From Clavibacter capsici (GTDB lineage Bacteria; Actinomycetota; Actinomycetes; Actinomycetales; Microbacteriaceae), in assembly GCF_001280205.1 (NCBI RefSeq), contig NZ_CP012573.1, positions 2,666,001 through 2,730,000 on the forward strand: a stretch of 64,000 bases of DNA, given 5' to 3'. Below, one piece after another: positions 38,024 through 50,746 of the stretch (position 1 is its first letter; the number at the start of each line of letters is the position of its first letter). The position numbers and the translations under genes are program-made. The notes under the pieces were generated by a model. It saw nothing but the letters and a program-made list of their open reading frames with translations, searched no databases and had not been told where the DNA came from.

Positions 38024-39016
38024 TCAGCGGTGGTCGGGCTGCTCGGCCAGCTTGCGGTCGTACTCGGCGCGGGCCTCGACGTTCTTCGCCTTGACGCGGC
38101 GGCCGCGGGCGCTGATGCCGGCGCCCAGCCAGGTGACGAGCTCGCGGGCGAGGAAGCCCGCGAGGATCCCGTCGGGGAAGGTCACCGTGCGCTGCAGCAG
38201 GAGGGCCTGCTCCGAGGGGGCGAGGTCCATGACGCCGCCCTGGAGGAGGCGCGTGCCGACGTACGCGGCGTAGACGAGGATCGCGACGGGCAGCCCGCCG
38301 AGGACGAACGCCCACCACCCGCCGCGGTTGACGAGGAGCGCGAGCAGCACGAAGAGGACCAGGAACGCGATGGTGGGCACGTAGAAGACGGGCGACAGCA
38401 GGTACCGCCCGAAGACGTCGCCGAAGGCGTCCGGGTTCCGCACCGAGGCGAGGAGCGCCGTGCCCAGCGAGTAGAGGAGGGCGAAGACGATGGCGGCGAC
38501 GACCGCGATGAGCACGCCGAACCCGCGGTTGCCGCGCTTCTCCGGCGGGACGGGCGCCTGCACGTAGATGGGCTGCGACGGCGACTGGCGCTGCGCCTCC
38601 TCGTCGCGGGCGCGGCGGTCGCGCTCCTCGCGCTCGCGGGCGTCGGCCTCACGGGCCTCGCGCTCGCGGCGCTCGCGGTCCTCGACGTCGCGCTGGCGGG
38701 CCTCCGCCTCGCGCGCCTCGACCTCGCGGGCCTCCGCCTCGCGCGCCTCGCGCTCGCGGGCGTCGCGCTCGCGTGCCTCGGCGATGCGGGCCTCGGACTC
38801 GCGTGCCTCCCGGGCCTCGCGCTCGCGTGCCTCGTCGACGGGGGCGGCGAACGCGGTCTGGTCGAAGGTCGAGGTGTCGGAGTGCGCGGTGTCCGCCGTG
38901 CGGTCGGCGGGGCCGTCGTCGAAGGCGGCGGCGGCGCGCTCGTCGGGCGTGCGGGGATCGCGCGGCTGGTCGGCCTCGTCGGGCTGTCGGTGCGGGGCGG
39001 GCCTGTCGTCGGTCAT
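38024..39016 (-). CDS. Membrane protein with a long charged Ala/Arg/Glu helix, function unknown
   Basis: The 330-residue protein has an acidic, disordered first 60 residues. Residues from about 61 to 145 are almost entirely Ala, Arg, Glu and Asp in a short-period repeat (EARERE, EAREAEAREVEAR), as expected for a coiled coil or single stable helix. Three hydrophobic segments follow (FGVLIAVVAAIVFALLYSLG, FYVPTIAFLVLFVLLALLV, WWAFVLGGLPVAILVYAAYV), then a basic C-terminus. No signal peptide is seen, so the helix should lie in the cytosol. A TAGGTT box 6 bases before the ATG suggests a leaderless message. It may share a transcript with the small membrane protein after it. Confidence 0.8.
   Translation of the reverse strand: MTDDRPAPHRQPDEADQPRDPRTPDERAAAAFDDGPADRTADTAHSDTSTFDQTAFAAPVDEAREREAREARESEARIAEARERDAREREAREAEAREVEAREAEARQRDVEDRERREREAREADAREREERDRRARDEEAQRQSPSQPIYVQAPVPPEKRGNRGFGVLIAVVAAIVFALLYSLGTALLASVRNPDAFGDVFGRYLLSPVFYVPTIAFLVLFVLLALLVNRGGWWAFVLGGLPVAILVYAAYVGTRLLQGGVMDLAPSEQALLLQRTVTFPDGILAGFLARELVTWLGAGISARGRRVKAKNVEARAEYDRKLAEQPDHR
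38640..38840 (-). repeat. Coding repeat tract for (A/R/E)-rich helix
   Basis: Within the 330-residue protein gene, short units built from GCGCGCGAG and GAGGCG recur for about 200 bases and encode EAREREAR-type blocks. Such tracts can change length by slippage or recombination, so copy number may differ among strains. Confidence 0.7.
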
Positions 39017-39022
39017 GGCATG

Positions 39023-39028
39023 AACCTA
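39023..39028 (-). promoter_or_regulatory. -10 box TAGGTT for the gene at 39016 (leaderless)
   Basis: TAGGTT ends 6 bases before the ATG at 39016, with no ribosome-binding site between. Confidence 0.5.
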
Positions 39029-39087
39029 CCGTCGGCCGCCGCCCCCGCCTCGGAGGCGTGCCGCGGCGGACAGAACGGACGGGCGGC

Positions 39088-39927
39088 CTAGAAGGGCTCG
39101 AGCAGCCGCTGCAGGAAGCGCCGCGTGCGCTCCTCGGCGGGATGCTGCAGCACCTGCGACGGGTGCCCGCGCTCCACGACGACGCCGCCGTCCATGAACA
39201 CGATCTCGTCGGCGACCTGGCGCGCGAACGCCAGCTCGTGCGTGACGATCACCATCGTCCACGCCTCGTCGGCGAGCTCCTTGATGACGCTGAGCACCTC
39301 GCCCACGAGCTCGGGGTCGAGGGCCGAGGTCGGCTCGTCGAACAGGAGGATCTGCGGACGCAGGGCGAGCGCGCGCACGATGCCGACCCGCTGCTGCTGT
39401 CCGCCGGAGAGCTGGAACGGGTGCTGGTCGCGCTTGTCGGCCAGCCCCACGCGCGCGAGCAGCTCCTCGGCCTCGCGGGTCGCCTCGGCGACGGGACGCC
39501 GCTGCACCTGCACCGGACCCTCGATGACGTTCTCCAGCACGGTCTTGTGCGGGAAGAGGTTGTACTGCTGGAAGACCATGGCCGAGCGGTCGCGCAGGGC
39601 GAGCAGCTCGCGGTTCCGCGGCTTCGCGGCGAAGTCGACGCGGAGCGGGCCGGTCGTGCGGGAGCGGGAGTCGGCGTCCGCCGCGGCGACCTCGACCACG
39701 CCCTGCTCGGGCACCTCGAGCCCGTTGAGCGAGCGGAGGACCGTCGTCTTGCCGGATCCGCTCGGGCCGATGAGCGCCGTCACGCCGCCGCGCCGCACCT
39801 CGAGGTCGATGGAGCGCAGCACCTCGTTGTCGCCGAACGACTTGCGGAGGCCGCGGACGGTGAGGACGGGCTCGCCGGGCGCGCGGTGCGCCGCGGGCGC
39901 CGGATCGGCGGGATCAGTGGGCGACAT
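39088..39927 (-). CDS. Amino-acid ABC transporter ATP-binding protein
   Basis: This ATPase powers an importer of the polar-amino-acid (PAAT) family. The 279-residue protein has Walker A GPSGSGKTT, Q-loop FQQYNLFPH, signature LSGGQQQRVGI, Walker B ILLFDEPTSALDPE and switch His in VTHEL. A 20-residue insertion after the first helix (AAADADSRSRTTG) is unusual but lies in a loop. Its start overlaps the end of the permease gene by 14 bases, so the two are coupled. It is the last gene of the binding protein-permease-ATPase operon. Confidence 0.95.
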   Translation of the reverse strand: MSPTDPADPAPAAHRAPGEPVLTVRGLRKSFGDNEVLRSIDLEVRRGGVTALIGPSGSGKTTVLRSLNGLEVPEQGVVEVAAADADSRSRTTGPLRVDFAAKPRNRELLALRDRSAMVFQQYNLFPHKTVLENVIEGPVQVQRRPVAEATREAEELLARVGLADKRDQHPFQLSGGQQQRVGIVRALALRPQILLFDEPTSALDPELVGEVLSVIKELADEAWTMVIVTHELAFARQVADEIVFMDGGVVVERGHPSQVLQHPAEERTRRFLQRLLEPF

Positions 39928-40579
39928 ACCGGTCGAGCCTCCTCTCGAGGCGGGTCTGCGCGAACGACAGCACGAGGCAGACGAGCCAGTAGATCAGCGC
40001 CGCCTCCAGGTACAGCAGCATGTACTCGAACGTGGACGACGCGATGAGCTGCGCCTGCTTGAAGAGCTCGGTCACGAGGATCACCGAGGCGAGGGACGTG
40101 TCCTTCACCAGGCTGATGAACGTGTTCGACAGCGGCGGCACGGACACCCGGGCCGCCTGCGGCACGATGATCCGCCGGAGCGTCATGGCGCGGGACATGC
40201 CGATCGTGTGGCCGGCCTCCCACTGCCCGCGCGGCACGGAGAGGATCGACGCCCGGATGATCTCCGCCGCGTACCCGCCGACGTTGACCGACAGCGCGAT
40301 GACCGCGCTCGGCCAGGGCGGGAGCACGACGCCGATGGACGGCAGCCCGTAGAAGATCACGAACAGCTGCACCAGGAGCGGCGTGCCCCGCACGACGGAG
40401 ATGTAGAAGCGGGCGATGCCGGAGACGACCCGGTTGCCGTAGAGGCGCATGAGCGCGAGGCCCAGCGCGATGGCGAGGCCGAGCGCGAAGGTGACGAGCG
40501 CCAGCGGGATGGTGCCGCGGATCGTCTCGAGCGCGAGCGGCCCGAAGGACGACCAGAACAGGTCCCACTCCCTCGACAT
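39914..40579 (-). CDS. Amino-acid ABC transporter permease
   Basis: This is the membrane component of the PAAT importer. The 221-residue protein has about five hydrophobic segments, the family signature SVVRGTPLLVQLFVIFYGLP and the EAA loop (EAGHTIGMSRAMTLRRIIVP) that contacts the ATPase. Only one permease gene is present, so it probably works as a homodimer. It lies 44 bases after the binding-protein gene. Confidence 0.95.
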   Translation of the reverse strand: MSREWDLFWSSFGPLALETIRGTIPLALVTFALGLAIALGLALMRLYGNRVVSGIARFYISVVRGTPLLVQLFVIFYGLPSIGVVLPPWPSAVIALSVNVGGYAAEIIRASILSVPRGQWEAGHTIGMSRAMTLRRIIVPQAARVSVPPLSNTFISLVKDTSLASVILVTELFKQAQLIASSTFEYMLLYLEAALIYWLVCLVLSFAQTRLERRLDRYVAH

Positions 40580-40623
40580 GCGATCCCCTCGTCTCGTCCT
40601 CGACCGTCAGCGTACGCGGCGGG

Positions 40624-41472
40624 CTACTGCGAGACGTCCGCGCCGAAGTACTTCTCGGAGATGGACGCCAGCGTGCCGTCGGCCCGCAGGTCGGCGAGGG
40701 CCCGGTCGACGGCCGCCACGAGGTCGTCGCTGCCCTTGCGGAGGACGAAGGCGTTGAGCGACGGGTCGTCGGTCTGCGCCGCGACCTCGAGGTCGGAGTC
40801 GCCCTGCTGCTTCTGGTAGTCGAGGAGCGTGAGGCGGTCGTTGATGGTCGCGTCGACGCGGCCCTGCTGGAGGAGCGTCACGGCCTGCGCGAACCCCTCG
40901 ACGGCCTCGACCTTGGCGCCGCTCTCGGTGGCGAGCTCGTTCCAGTTGCTCGTGAGCGACTGCGCCGTGGTCTTGCCCTCGAGGTCGGCGAACGAGGAGA
41001 TGCCCGAGTCGGATCCCTTGACGATGATGACGCCGGGCGAGACGGTGTACGGCTCGGAGAAGTCGTAGACCTCCTTGCGCTCGTCCGTGATGGAGATCTG
41101 GTTGGCGATGACGTCCCAGCGGCCGGCCTCGAGGCCGGCGAAGATGCCGTCGAACTGGGTCTCCTCGAAGACCGGCTCCACGCCGAGCTTGCCGGCGACG
41201 GCCGTGGCGACGTCGACGTCGTAGCCCGTGAGCGCGCCCGACCCGGATCCCTCGTGGAAGGAGAAGGGCGAGTAGGTGCCCTCGGTGCCGATGACGAGCT
41301 TCCCGGCGGCCTGCACGTCGGAGAGGCTCGACGCGGCGGCGGGGGTGCCCGAGGTGCCCGCCGCGGTCCCCGTGCCCGCGTCGCCCGAGGCGCAGCCGGC
41401 GAGGCCGAGGGCGGCGACGGCGACGAGGCCGGTGAGGGCGAGGGACGGACGGATGCGGGAGCGGAGCGACAT
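40624..41472 (-). CDS. Amino-acid ABC transporter substrate-binding lipoprotein (cystine-like)
   Basis: This extracytoplasmic binding protein delivers substrate to the permease. The 282-residue product begins with a lipoprotein signal peptide ending in LAGC (Cys27), then an Ala/Gly/Thr-rich linker and a family-3 solute-binding domain (GTEGTYSPFSFHE, GYDVDVATAVAGKLG, GRWDVIANQISITDERK). The last segment resembles cystine-binding proteins of the TcyA/FliY type, so cystine is a reasonable guess. The ATG at 41472 is chosen for the AAGGA site and lipobox; the longer open frame to 42117 is a shadow. Confidence 0.92.
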   Translation of the reverse strand: MSLRSRIRPSLALTGLVAVAALGLAGCASGDAGTGTAAGTSGTPAAASSLSDVQAAGKLVIGTEGTYSPFSFHEGSGSGALTGYDVDVATAVAGKLGVEPVFEETQFDGIFAGLEAGRWDVIANQISITDERKEVYDFSEPYTVSPGVIIVKGSDSGISSFADLEGKTTAQSLTSNWNELATESGAKVEAVEGFAQAVTLLQQGRVDATINDRLTLLDYQKQQGDSDLEVAAQTDDPSLNAFVLRKGSDDLVAAVDRALADLRADGTLASISEKYFGADVSQ

Positions 41473-41660
41473 GGGGGTCCTTGCGGTCACGGCGGATCCC
41501 GGTGCGGGATCGCCTCGTGCGGGTGCTGTGTGCGGTGATGCGGCGCCGGATGCCCGGATGCGCGGGAGCGCCGACCGCCATCGTCTCAACGCCTGCGGCC
41601 CATCGGTATTCCCGAGTCGCCGCATGACGGACGCGGCGCGCACGGGGCGCCCCGCTCCGC

Positions 41661-42146
41661 CTAGAACAGGGGCTCGGGATCCGTGCCGTCGCCGTCGTCC
41701 GCCACCGGACCGATCTCCCCCTCGAGCTCCAGCAGCCGCAGGGCCACGAAGCGGTCGAGGGCCTGGCGGATGACGGGCGCGAGCGGCACGAGCTCGCGCG
41801 CGAGCGCCTGGTCCACCACGTGCTGGATCTCCGCGCTCCGCTCCCCGTAGTCCACGAACGCGGGCATGCCGAAGGGGTGCTCGCGGTAGGCCGGCCCGCG
41901 GGTCTCGCGGTAGAGGCGCTCCCGCGCGTCCAGCGCGGCCTCCGCCCGGGCGGCCTCGAGCGCGGCGATCAGCGGGTGGATGGCGGTGTGGGGCGCGTCG
42001 TGGGGGATCGCCTCCTGACCCGTGAAGAACGAGGCGTCGCACGCGGGGCAGGGACCGGATCCGCCGCCGGGCGACGACGCGGACCCGGTGGCGTAGCGGA
42101 GGGCGTGCGCGCGCCACGCCAGGACGACGTCCTCCAGCATCCGCAC
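41661..42146 (-). CDS. Hypothetical protein with a CPAC motif
   Basis: I do not recognise this 161-residue protein. It has one CPAC pair near residue 34, a His-rich stretch (IPHDAPHTAIHPLIAAL) and an acidic C-terminus rich in Asp and Glu. A lone CxxC suggests a metal site or redox pair, but no family is clear. The GTG at 42146 has AGGAGG seven bases upstream; an ATG two codons later is an alternative. It stands alone between the rpoC terminator and the ABC operon. Confidence 0.6.
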   Translation of the reverse strand: MRMLEDVVLAWRAHALRYATGSASSPGGGSGPCPACDASFFTGQEAIPHDAPHTAIHPLIAALEAARAEAALDARERLYRETRGPAYREHPFGMPAFVDYGERSAEIQHVVDQALARELVPLAPVIRQALDRFVALRLLELEGEIGPVADDGDGTDPEPLF

Positions 42147-42227
42147 GTCGACGCCTCCTCGGGTCCCGGCGCGGGGCCGCCGGGTGGCCCCACTTTATCG
42201 CCGGGTCGACGGGCGGCCGGGGACGAG

Positions 42228-42255
42228 GAAGGGCCCCGCCGGAGCGGGGCCCTTC
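42228..42255 (-). terminator. Terminator after rpoC
   Basis: GAAGGGCCCCGC pairs with GCGGGGCCCTTC (12 base pairs, 4-base loop), 27 bases after the rpoC stop. It closes the rpoB-rpoC operon. Confidence 0.75.
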
Positions 42256-42282
42256 TCATCGTGCGCTCACGCGCCGGCTGTC

Positions 42283-45200
42283 CTAGTTGTAGGTGCCGGG
42301 CGTGTAGTCGTCCGAGCTGAAGCTGTCGAAGTCGACGAAGCTCAGGTCGGACTCGTTGAACACCGACTCATCCGTGAAGATGCGGTTCGGGTAGCGCTCG
42401 GCCTTGGCCTCCTCCGTCGCGGTGACGGTGACGTCGCGGTACTTCGCGAGCCCCGTCCCGGCCGGGATCAGCTTGCCGATGATGACGTTCTCCTTGAGGC
42501 CCATCAGCGGGTCGGACTTGCCCTCCATGGCGGCCTGCGTGAGCACGCGGGTCGTCTCCTGGAAGGACGCGGCCGACAGCCACGACTCGGTCGCGAGCGA
42601 GGCCTTGGTGATGCCCATGACCTCCTGGCGGGCGGAGGCGGTCTTCTTGCCCTCCGTCAGCGTGGCGCGGTTGACCTCGTTGTAACGGGCCCGGTCGACC
42701 AGCTCACCGGGGAGGAGGTCCGTGTCGCCGTGCTCGACGACCGTGACCTTGCGCAGCATCTGCCGCACGATGACCTCGATGTGCTTGTCGTGGATCGGGA
42801 CGCCCTGCGAGCGGTAGACGCCCTGGACGCCGCCCACGAGGTGCTTCTGCACCTCGCGCACGCCCTTGACCCGGAGGACCTCCTTCGGGTCGATGGCGCC
42901 GACGTGCAGCTGCTGCCCGAGCTCGACGTGCTGGCCGTCCTCGACGAGGAGGGTCGCGCGCTTGAGCACCGGGTAGACGTGCGGCTCGTCGCCGTTGTCC
43001 GGGGTCAGGATCACCTTGCGGCTGCGATCCGTGTCCTCGATCGTGATGCGACCGGCGGCCTCCGCGATGGGCGACGCACCCTTGGGGGTGCGGGCCTCGA
43101 AGAGCTCCTGCACGCGGGGCAGACCCTGCGTGATGTCGTCCGCCGATGCCACACCACCGGTGTGGAAGGTGCGCATCGTGAGCTGCGTGCCGGGCTCGCC
43201 GATCGACTGGGCCGCGATGATGCCGACGGCCTCGCCGATGTCGACGAGCTTGCCCGTGGCGAGCGAGCGGCCGTAGCAGGCCGCGCACACGCCGACGGCG
43301 GACTCGCAGGTCAGGACCGAGCGCACCTTGATCTCGTGCACGCCGGCCGCGATCAGGTGGTCGATCATGACGTCGCCGACGTCGCTGCCCGCGGGGGCCA
43401 CGACCTCGCCGGCCTCGTTGACCGCGTCGGCGGCCAGCGAGCGGGCGTACACGGAGTTCTCCACGTTGGAGTCGCGGACCGACGTGCCGTCCGCCGCCTG
43501 GATGGCGATCGGCAGGTCGAGGCCGCGGCTCGTGCCGCAGTCGTCCTCGCGGATGATGACGTCCTGCGACACGTCCACCAGACGACGGGTGAGGTACCCG
43601 GAGTCGGCGGTGCGCAGCGCGGTGTCGGCCAGTCCCTTGCGGGCGCCGTGGGTGGAGATGAAGTACTCCGCCACCGTCAGGCCCTCGCGGTACGAGTGGA
43701 CGATCGGGCGGGGGATGATCTCGCCCTTCGGGTTCGACACGAGGCCGCGCATGCCGGCGATCTGGCGGACCTGCATCCAGTTGCCTCGTGCCCCGGAGGA
43801 CACCATGCGGTTGATGTTGTTGTCGGCGGGGAGGTTGTCCTCCATCGCCTTCGCGACCTCGGCGGTGGCCTTGTTCCAGATCTCGATGAGCTCCTGACGA
43901 CGCTCGGCGTTCGTCGTGAGGCCCTTCTCGAACTGGCCCTGGACCTTGGCGGCCTGCTTCTCGTAGCCCGACAGGATGGCCGCCTTGGTGGGCGGGGTCA
44001 GCACGTCGGAGAGGGCGACCGTGACGCCGGAGCGCGTGGCCCAGTAGAAGCCCGCGTCCTTGATCCGGTCGAGCGCTGCCGCGACCTCCACCTTGGGGTA
44101 GCGCTCGGCGAGGTCGTTGACGATCTCGGAGAGCTTGCCCTTGTCGGCGACGGCCTCGATGTACGGGTAGTCGACCGGCAGGGTCTCGTTGAACAGCGCG
44201 CGACCGAGGGTGGTCTCGAGCAGCACGGGGCCGACCGTCTTGCCCTTCTCGTCGAGCTCGACGCCCTCGGGCGCCTCGCCCTCGCCGAAGTAGATGTCGT
44301 GCAGGCGGATGCGCACCTTGGCGTTGAGGTCCAGCGAGAGCTGGTCCTTCGCCAGGATGGCCTCGGCCACCGAGCTGAACGCGCGACCCTCACCGGCGAC
44401 GCCCTCCTTGAGGGTGGTCAGGTGGTGCAGGCCGATGATCATGTCCTGCGTGGGCAGGGTGACCGGGCGTCCGTCCGACGGCTTGAGGATGTTGTTCGAG
44501 GCGAGCATCAGGATGCGCGCCTCGGCCTGGGCCTCGACCGACAGGGGCAGGTGGACGGCCATCTGGTCGCCGTCGAAGTCCGCGTTGAACGCGGCGCAGA
44601 CGAGCGGGTGCAGCTGGATGGCCTTGCCCTCCACGAGCTGGGGCTCGAACGCCTGGATGCCCAGGCGGTGGAGCGTGGGCGCGCGGTTGAGCAGCACGGG
44701 GCGCTCGCGGATGATCTCCTCGAGCACGTCCCAGACCTGTCCGCGGCTGCGCTCGACCATGCGCTTGGCGGCCTTGATGTTCTGGGCGTGGCTCAGGTCG
44801 ATGAGGCGCTTGATGACGAACGGCTTGAACAGCTCGAGCGCCATCTGCTTCGGCAGACCGCACTGGTGCAGCTTGAGCTGCGGTCCGACGATGATGACCG
44901 AGCGGCCCGAGTAGTCCACGCGCTTGCCGAGCAGGTTCTGGCGGAACCGGCCCTGCTTGCCCTTCAGCATGTCGCTGAGGGACTTGAGCGCGCGGTTGCC
45001 GGTGCCCGTGACGGGACGACCGCGGCGGCCGTTGTCGAACAGCGCGTCGACGGCCTCCTGCAGCATGCGCTTCTCGTTGTTCACGATGATCTCGGGAGCG
45101 CCGAGGTCCAGCAGGCGACGGAGGCGGTTGTTGCGGTTGATCACGCGGCGGTACAGGTCGTTCAGGTCGCTGGTCGCGAAGCGGCCGCCGTCGAGCTGCA

Positions 45201-46182
45201 CCATCGGGCGCAGCTCCGGCGGGATGACCGGGACGACCTGCAGCACCATCGCGGCCGGCGAGTTGCCCGTCGCGAGGAAGGAGCTGACGACGCGCAGGCG
45301 CTTGATGGCGCGGATCTTCTTCTGGCCCTTGCCGGTGGCGATCTGCTCGCGGAGCAGCTCCCCCTCGGCCTCGAGGTCGAAGGCCTCCAGGCGCTTCTGG
45401 ATCGCCTCGGCGCCCATGTGGGCCTCGAAGTAGATGCCGAAGCGGTCCTGCAGCTCGTGGAAGACGGCGTCCTCGGGCTTGAGCTCGCCGACCTTGAGGC
45501 TGCGGAACTCCTCCCAGACGCGCTCGAGACGGGAGATGTCCTCGTCGAACGCCTTGCGCGTCTGACCCATCTCCTTCTCGGCGCCGTCCTTCGCGCGGCG
45601 CTTCTGGTCGCTCTTGGCGCCCTCGGCCTCCAGCGCGGCCAGGTCGGTCTCGAGGCGCCCGAGGCGCTCCGCGATCTGGCTGTCGCGCTGGTCCTGCAGG
45701 GTCTTGATCTCGAGCCGGAGCTCGTTCTCGAGGCCCGGCATGTCCTCGTGGCGAGCGTCCTCGTCCACGCTGATCACCATGTAGGCGGCGAAGTAGATGA
45801 CCTTCTCGAGGTCCTTCGGCGCCATGTCGAGCAGGTAGCCGAGGCGCGAGGGCACGCCCTTGAAGTACCAGATGTGCGTGACGGGCGCGGCGAGCTCGAT
45901 GTGGCCCATGCGCTCGCGGCGCACCGCGGACTTGGTGACCTCGACGCCGCAGCGCTCGCAGACGATTCCCTTGAAGCGCACCCGCTTGTACTTGCCGCAG
46001 GAGCACTCCCAGTCACGGCTGGGTCCGAAGATCTGCTCTCCGAAGAGGCCGTCCTTCTCGGGCTTCAGCGTGCGGTAGTTGATGGTCTCAGGCTTCTTGA
46101 CCTCACCGTGCGACCAGCGGCGGATGTCGTCGGCCGTCGCGAGGCCGATCCGCAGCTCATCGAAAGTTGTTACGTCGAGCAA
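42283..46182 (-). CDS. rpoC: DNA-directed RNA polymerase subunit beta-prime
   Basis: Beta-prime holds the catalytic magnesium of RNA polymerase. The 1299-residue protein has the N-terminal zinc ribbon ([20 protein letters not shown]), the active-site triad [14 protein letters not shown], the trigger-loop region and the second zinc site ([16 protein letters not shown]). The start is TTG ([13 protein letters not shown]) with AAGGAGAGAAGG before it. It follows rpoB by 48 bases. Confidence 0.98.
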   Translation of the reverse strand: MLDVTTFDELRIGLATADDIRRWSHGEVKKPETINYRTLKPEKDGLFGEQIFGPSRDWECSCGKYKRVRFKGIVCERCGVEVTKSAVRRERMGHIELAAPVTHIWYFKGVPSRLGYLLDMAPKDLEKVIYFAAYMVISVDEDARHEDMPGLENELRLEIKTLQDQRDSQIAERLGRLETDLAALEAEGAKSDQKRRAKDGAEKEMGQTRKAFDEDISRLERVWEEFRSLKVGELKPEDAVFHELQDRFGIYFEAHMGAEAIQKRLEAFDLEAEGELLREQIATGKGQKKIRAIKRLRVVSSFLATGNSPAAMVLQVVPVIPPELRPMVQLDGGRFATSDLNDLYRRVINRNNRLRRLLDLGAPEIIVNNEKRMLQEAVDALFDNGRRGRPVTGTGNRALKSLSDMLKGKQGRFRQNLLGKRVDYSGRSVIIVGPQLKLHQCGLPKQMALELFKPFVIKRLIDLSHAQNIKAAKRMVERSRGQVWDVLEEIIRERPVLLNRAPTLHRLGIQAFEPQLVEGKAIQLHPLVCAAFNADFDGDQMAVHLPLSVEAQAEARILMLASNNILKPSDGRPVTLPTQDMIIGLHHLTTLKEGVAGEGRAFSSVAEAILAKDQLSLDLNAKVRIRLHDIYFGEGEAPEGVELDEKGKTVGPVLLETTLGRALFNETLPVDYPYIEAVADKGKLSEIVNDLAERYPKVEVAAALDRIKDAGFYWATRSGVTVALSDVLTPPTKAAILSGYEKQAAKVQGQFEKGLTTNAERRQELIEIWNKATAEVAKAMEDNLPADNNINRMVSSGARGNWMQVRQIAGMRGLVSNPKGEIIPRPIVHSYREGLTVAEYFISTHGARKGLADTALRTADSGYLTRRLVDVSQDVIIREDDCGTSRGLDLPIAIQAADGTSVRDSNVENSVYARSLAADAVNEAGEVVAPAGSDVGDVMIDHLIAAGVHEIKVRSVLTCESAVGVCAACYGRSLATGKLVDIGEAVGIIAAQSIGEPGTQLTMRTFHTGGVASADDITQGLPRVQELFEARTPKGASPIAEAAGRITIEDTDRSRKVILTPDNGDEPHVYPVLKRATLLVEDGQHVELGQQLHVGAIDPKEVLRVKGVREVQKHLVGGVQGVYRSQGVPIHDKHIEVIVRQMLRKVTVVEHGDTDLLPGELVDRARYNEVNRATLTEGKKTASARQEVMGITKASLATESWLSAASFQETTRVLTQAAMEGKSDPLMGLKENVIIGKLIPAGTGLAKYRDVTVTATEEAKAERYPNRIFTDESVFNESDLSFVDFDSFSSDDYTPGTYN

Positions 46183-46230
46183 TTTTCCTTCTCTCCTTGG
46201 AAAGCTTCGAGTCGAAAGTCTTGAGCGGGC

Positions 46231-49719
<3,489 letters not shown>

Positions 49720-49835
49720 GGAAATTACCTCCGTGGGCCCCGTCGGGCTCCGATGTCGTCGATACGCCGAGACCGACCCGGGTTGTCACCCGCGCCGATC
49801 CTGATTGGAGTTGCTCGCCACACCTCGCGGGTGGG

Positions 49836-49854
49836 GCTCGGGATGGACCCGAGC
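49836..49854 (-). promoter_or_regulatory. Leader hairpin upstream of rpoB
   Basis: GCTCGGG pairs with CCCGAGC across a 5-base loop inside the predicted rpoB leader, about 50 bases from the 5-prime end. A smaller 5-base-pair stem follows near 49778-49791. Either could influence early elongation. Apart from the two divergent promoters and these stems I see nothing in the 306-base gap 49720-50025. Confidence 0.4.
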
Positions 49855-49910
49855 GCACACGATGACCGACCGCAATATGAAGGCAAAAGGGAGTGGGAGC
49901 GCAAAGGATC

Positions 49911-49939
49911 ACCATACGGGTCGCGACGCGCCATGTCCA
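49911..49939 (-). promoter_or_regulatory. Promoter of rpoB-rpoC
   Basis: On the minus strand, -35 TGGACA (49934-49939) and -10 TATGGT (49911-49916) are separated by 17 bases. Transcription would start near 49904. Confidence 0.7.
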
Positions 49940-49947
49940 GCGGAATC

Positions 49948-49977
49948 TTGCATCCTCGGCGTGTCTCGGTGTATAAC
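49948..49977 (+). promoter_or_regulatory. Divergent plus-strand promoter before the metallo-hydrolase gene
   Basis: TTGCAT (49948-49953) and TATAAC (49972-49977) are separated by 18 bases. It lies 9 bases from the rpoB -35, back to back. The start would be near 49985, 40 bases before the gene at 50026, which also has its own leaderless-type TAGCGT box. Confidence 0.5.
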
Positions 49978-50013
49978 GTGCGGTCGCCCTCTCGCCGGGC
50001 GGCCCGCGCCGCG

Positions 50014-50019
50014 TAGCGT
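50014..50019 (+). promoter_or_regulatory. -10 box TAGCGT for the metallo-hydrolase gene (leaderless)
   Basis: TAGCGT ends 6 bases before the ATG at 50026. Confidence 0.45.
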
Positions 50020-50025
50020 CGGGGC

Positions 50026-50694
50026 ATGAGCGATCCCTGGCACGTGTCCCCCGGCGGCCCCTCGCACGCCCACCGGGCGGGCGACGTGGAGATCCGGAAG
50101 GCCTCCGTCGGGCCGATGGACAACGACGCGTACCTCCTCACCGACCTCGACTCCGGCGAGCGCCTGCTCGTCGACGCGGCGGCCGACGTCGACCGCCTGC
50201 TGGCCCTCGTGGCGGAGCCGGATCCCGTCGGCCGCGTCGCCGTGGTCGTCACCACCCACGGGCACCCCGACCACCACGGCGCCCTCGCCGCCGTGCTCGA
50301 CGCGACGGAGGCGGACTCCGCCGTGGGCGACGCGGACGCCGCCGACCTGCCCGTCGACGCCGACCGGCGGCTCGCGGACGGCGACCGGATCGCGTTCGGC
50401 GGCGTCGAGGTCGAGGTCGTCGCGCTCCGCGGCCACACGCCGGGGAGCGTCGCGCTCGTCCTCCAGCCGGGCGACGGCAGCACGCACCTCCTCACCGGCG
50501 ACTCGCTCTTCCCGGGCGGGGTCGGGAGCACCCAGGGCGACGCGGGCCGGTTCCGGCAGCTGATGGACGACGTGGAGGAGCGCCTGTTCGCGCGCTTCCC
50601 CGACGACGCGCACGTGCACCCCGGCCACGGCGACTCGACGACGATCGGCGCCGAGCGCGGATCCCTCGCCGCCTGGCGCGAGCGCGGCTGGTGA
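50026..50694 (+). CDS. Metallo-beta-lactamase-fold hydrolase (glyoxalase II-like)
   Basis: The 222-residue protein has the metal-binding motif THGHPDHHG (HxHxDH), a later His in RGHTPGSVAL, Asp in LTGDSLFPGG and a final His in HVHPGHGDST. This layout is that of glyoxalase II-like thioesterases of the metallo-beta-lactamase fold. The substrate is unknown; it is unlikely to be an antibiotic resistance enzyme. It is the first of a row of plus-strand genes divergent from rpoB. Confidence 0.88.
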   Translation: MSDPWHVSPGGPSHAHRAGDVEIRKASVGPMDNDAYLLTDLDSGERLLVDAAADVDRLLALVAEPDPVGRVAVVVTTHGHPDHHGALAAVLDATEADSAVGDADAADLPVDADRRLADGDRIAFGGVEVEVVALRGHTPGSVALVLQPGDGSTHLLTGDSLFPGGVGSTQGDAGRFRQLMDDVEERLFARFPDDAHVHPGHGDSTTIGAERGSLAAWRERGW

Positions 50695-50734
50695 CGGGTC
50701 GCCCGACGTCGGATCCGCTCCCGGGGCGGACGCC

Positions 50735-50740
50735 TAGGCT
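50735..50740 (+). promoter_or_regulatory. -10 box TAGGCT for the gene at 50747 (leaderless)
   Basis: TAGGCT ends 6 bases before the ATG at 50747. The six bases between are GAGGAG, which abut the start and so are badly placed for a ribosome-binding site. Confidence 0.5.
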
Positions 50741-50746
50741 GAGGAG

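Noticed and set aside
38640-38840. Possible CRISPR-like or satellite array
   Set aside because: The repeat has no spacer structure and lies in frame inside a protein gene, encoding an Ala/Arg/Glu helix.
41473-42117. Extension of the amino-acid-binding protein to 42117
   Set aside because: It would bury the lipoprotein signal peptide and lipobox in the middle of the protein. The ATG at 41472 has an AAGGA site.
42184-46224. A plus-strand open frame of 1346 codons
   Set aside because: It is the antisense shadow of rpoC. In G+C-rich DNA stop codons are rare on the opposite strand. The translation is Arg/Ala/Val/Leu/Asp low-complexity with no family features.
50026-50694. Antibiotic-resistance metallo-beta-lactamase
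   Set aside because: The fold and metal motif are shared by many hydrolases. The spacing and the HPGHG end fit glyoxalase II-like enzymes, and there is no signal peptide.
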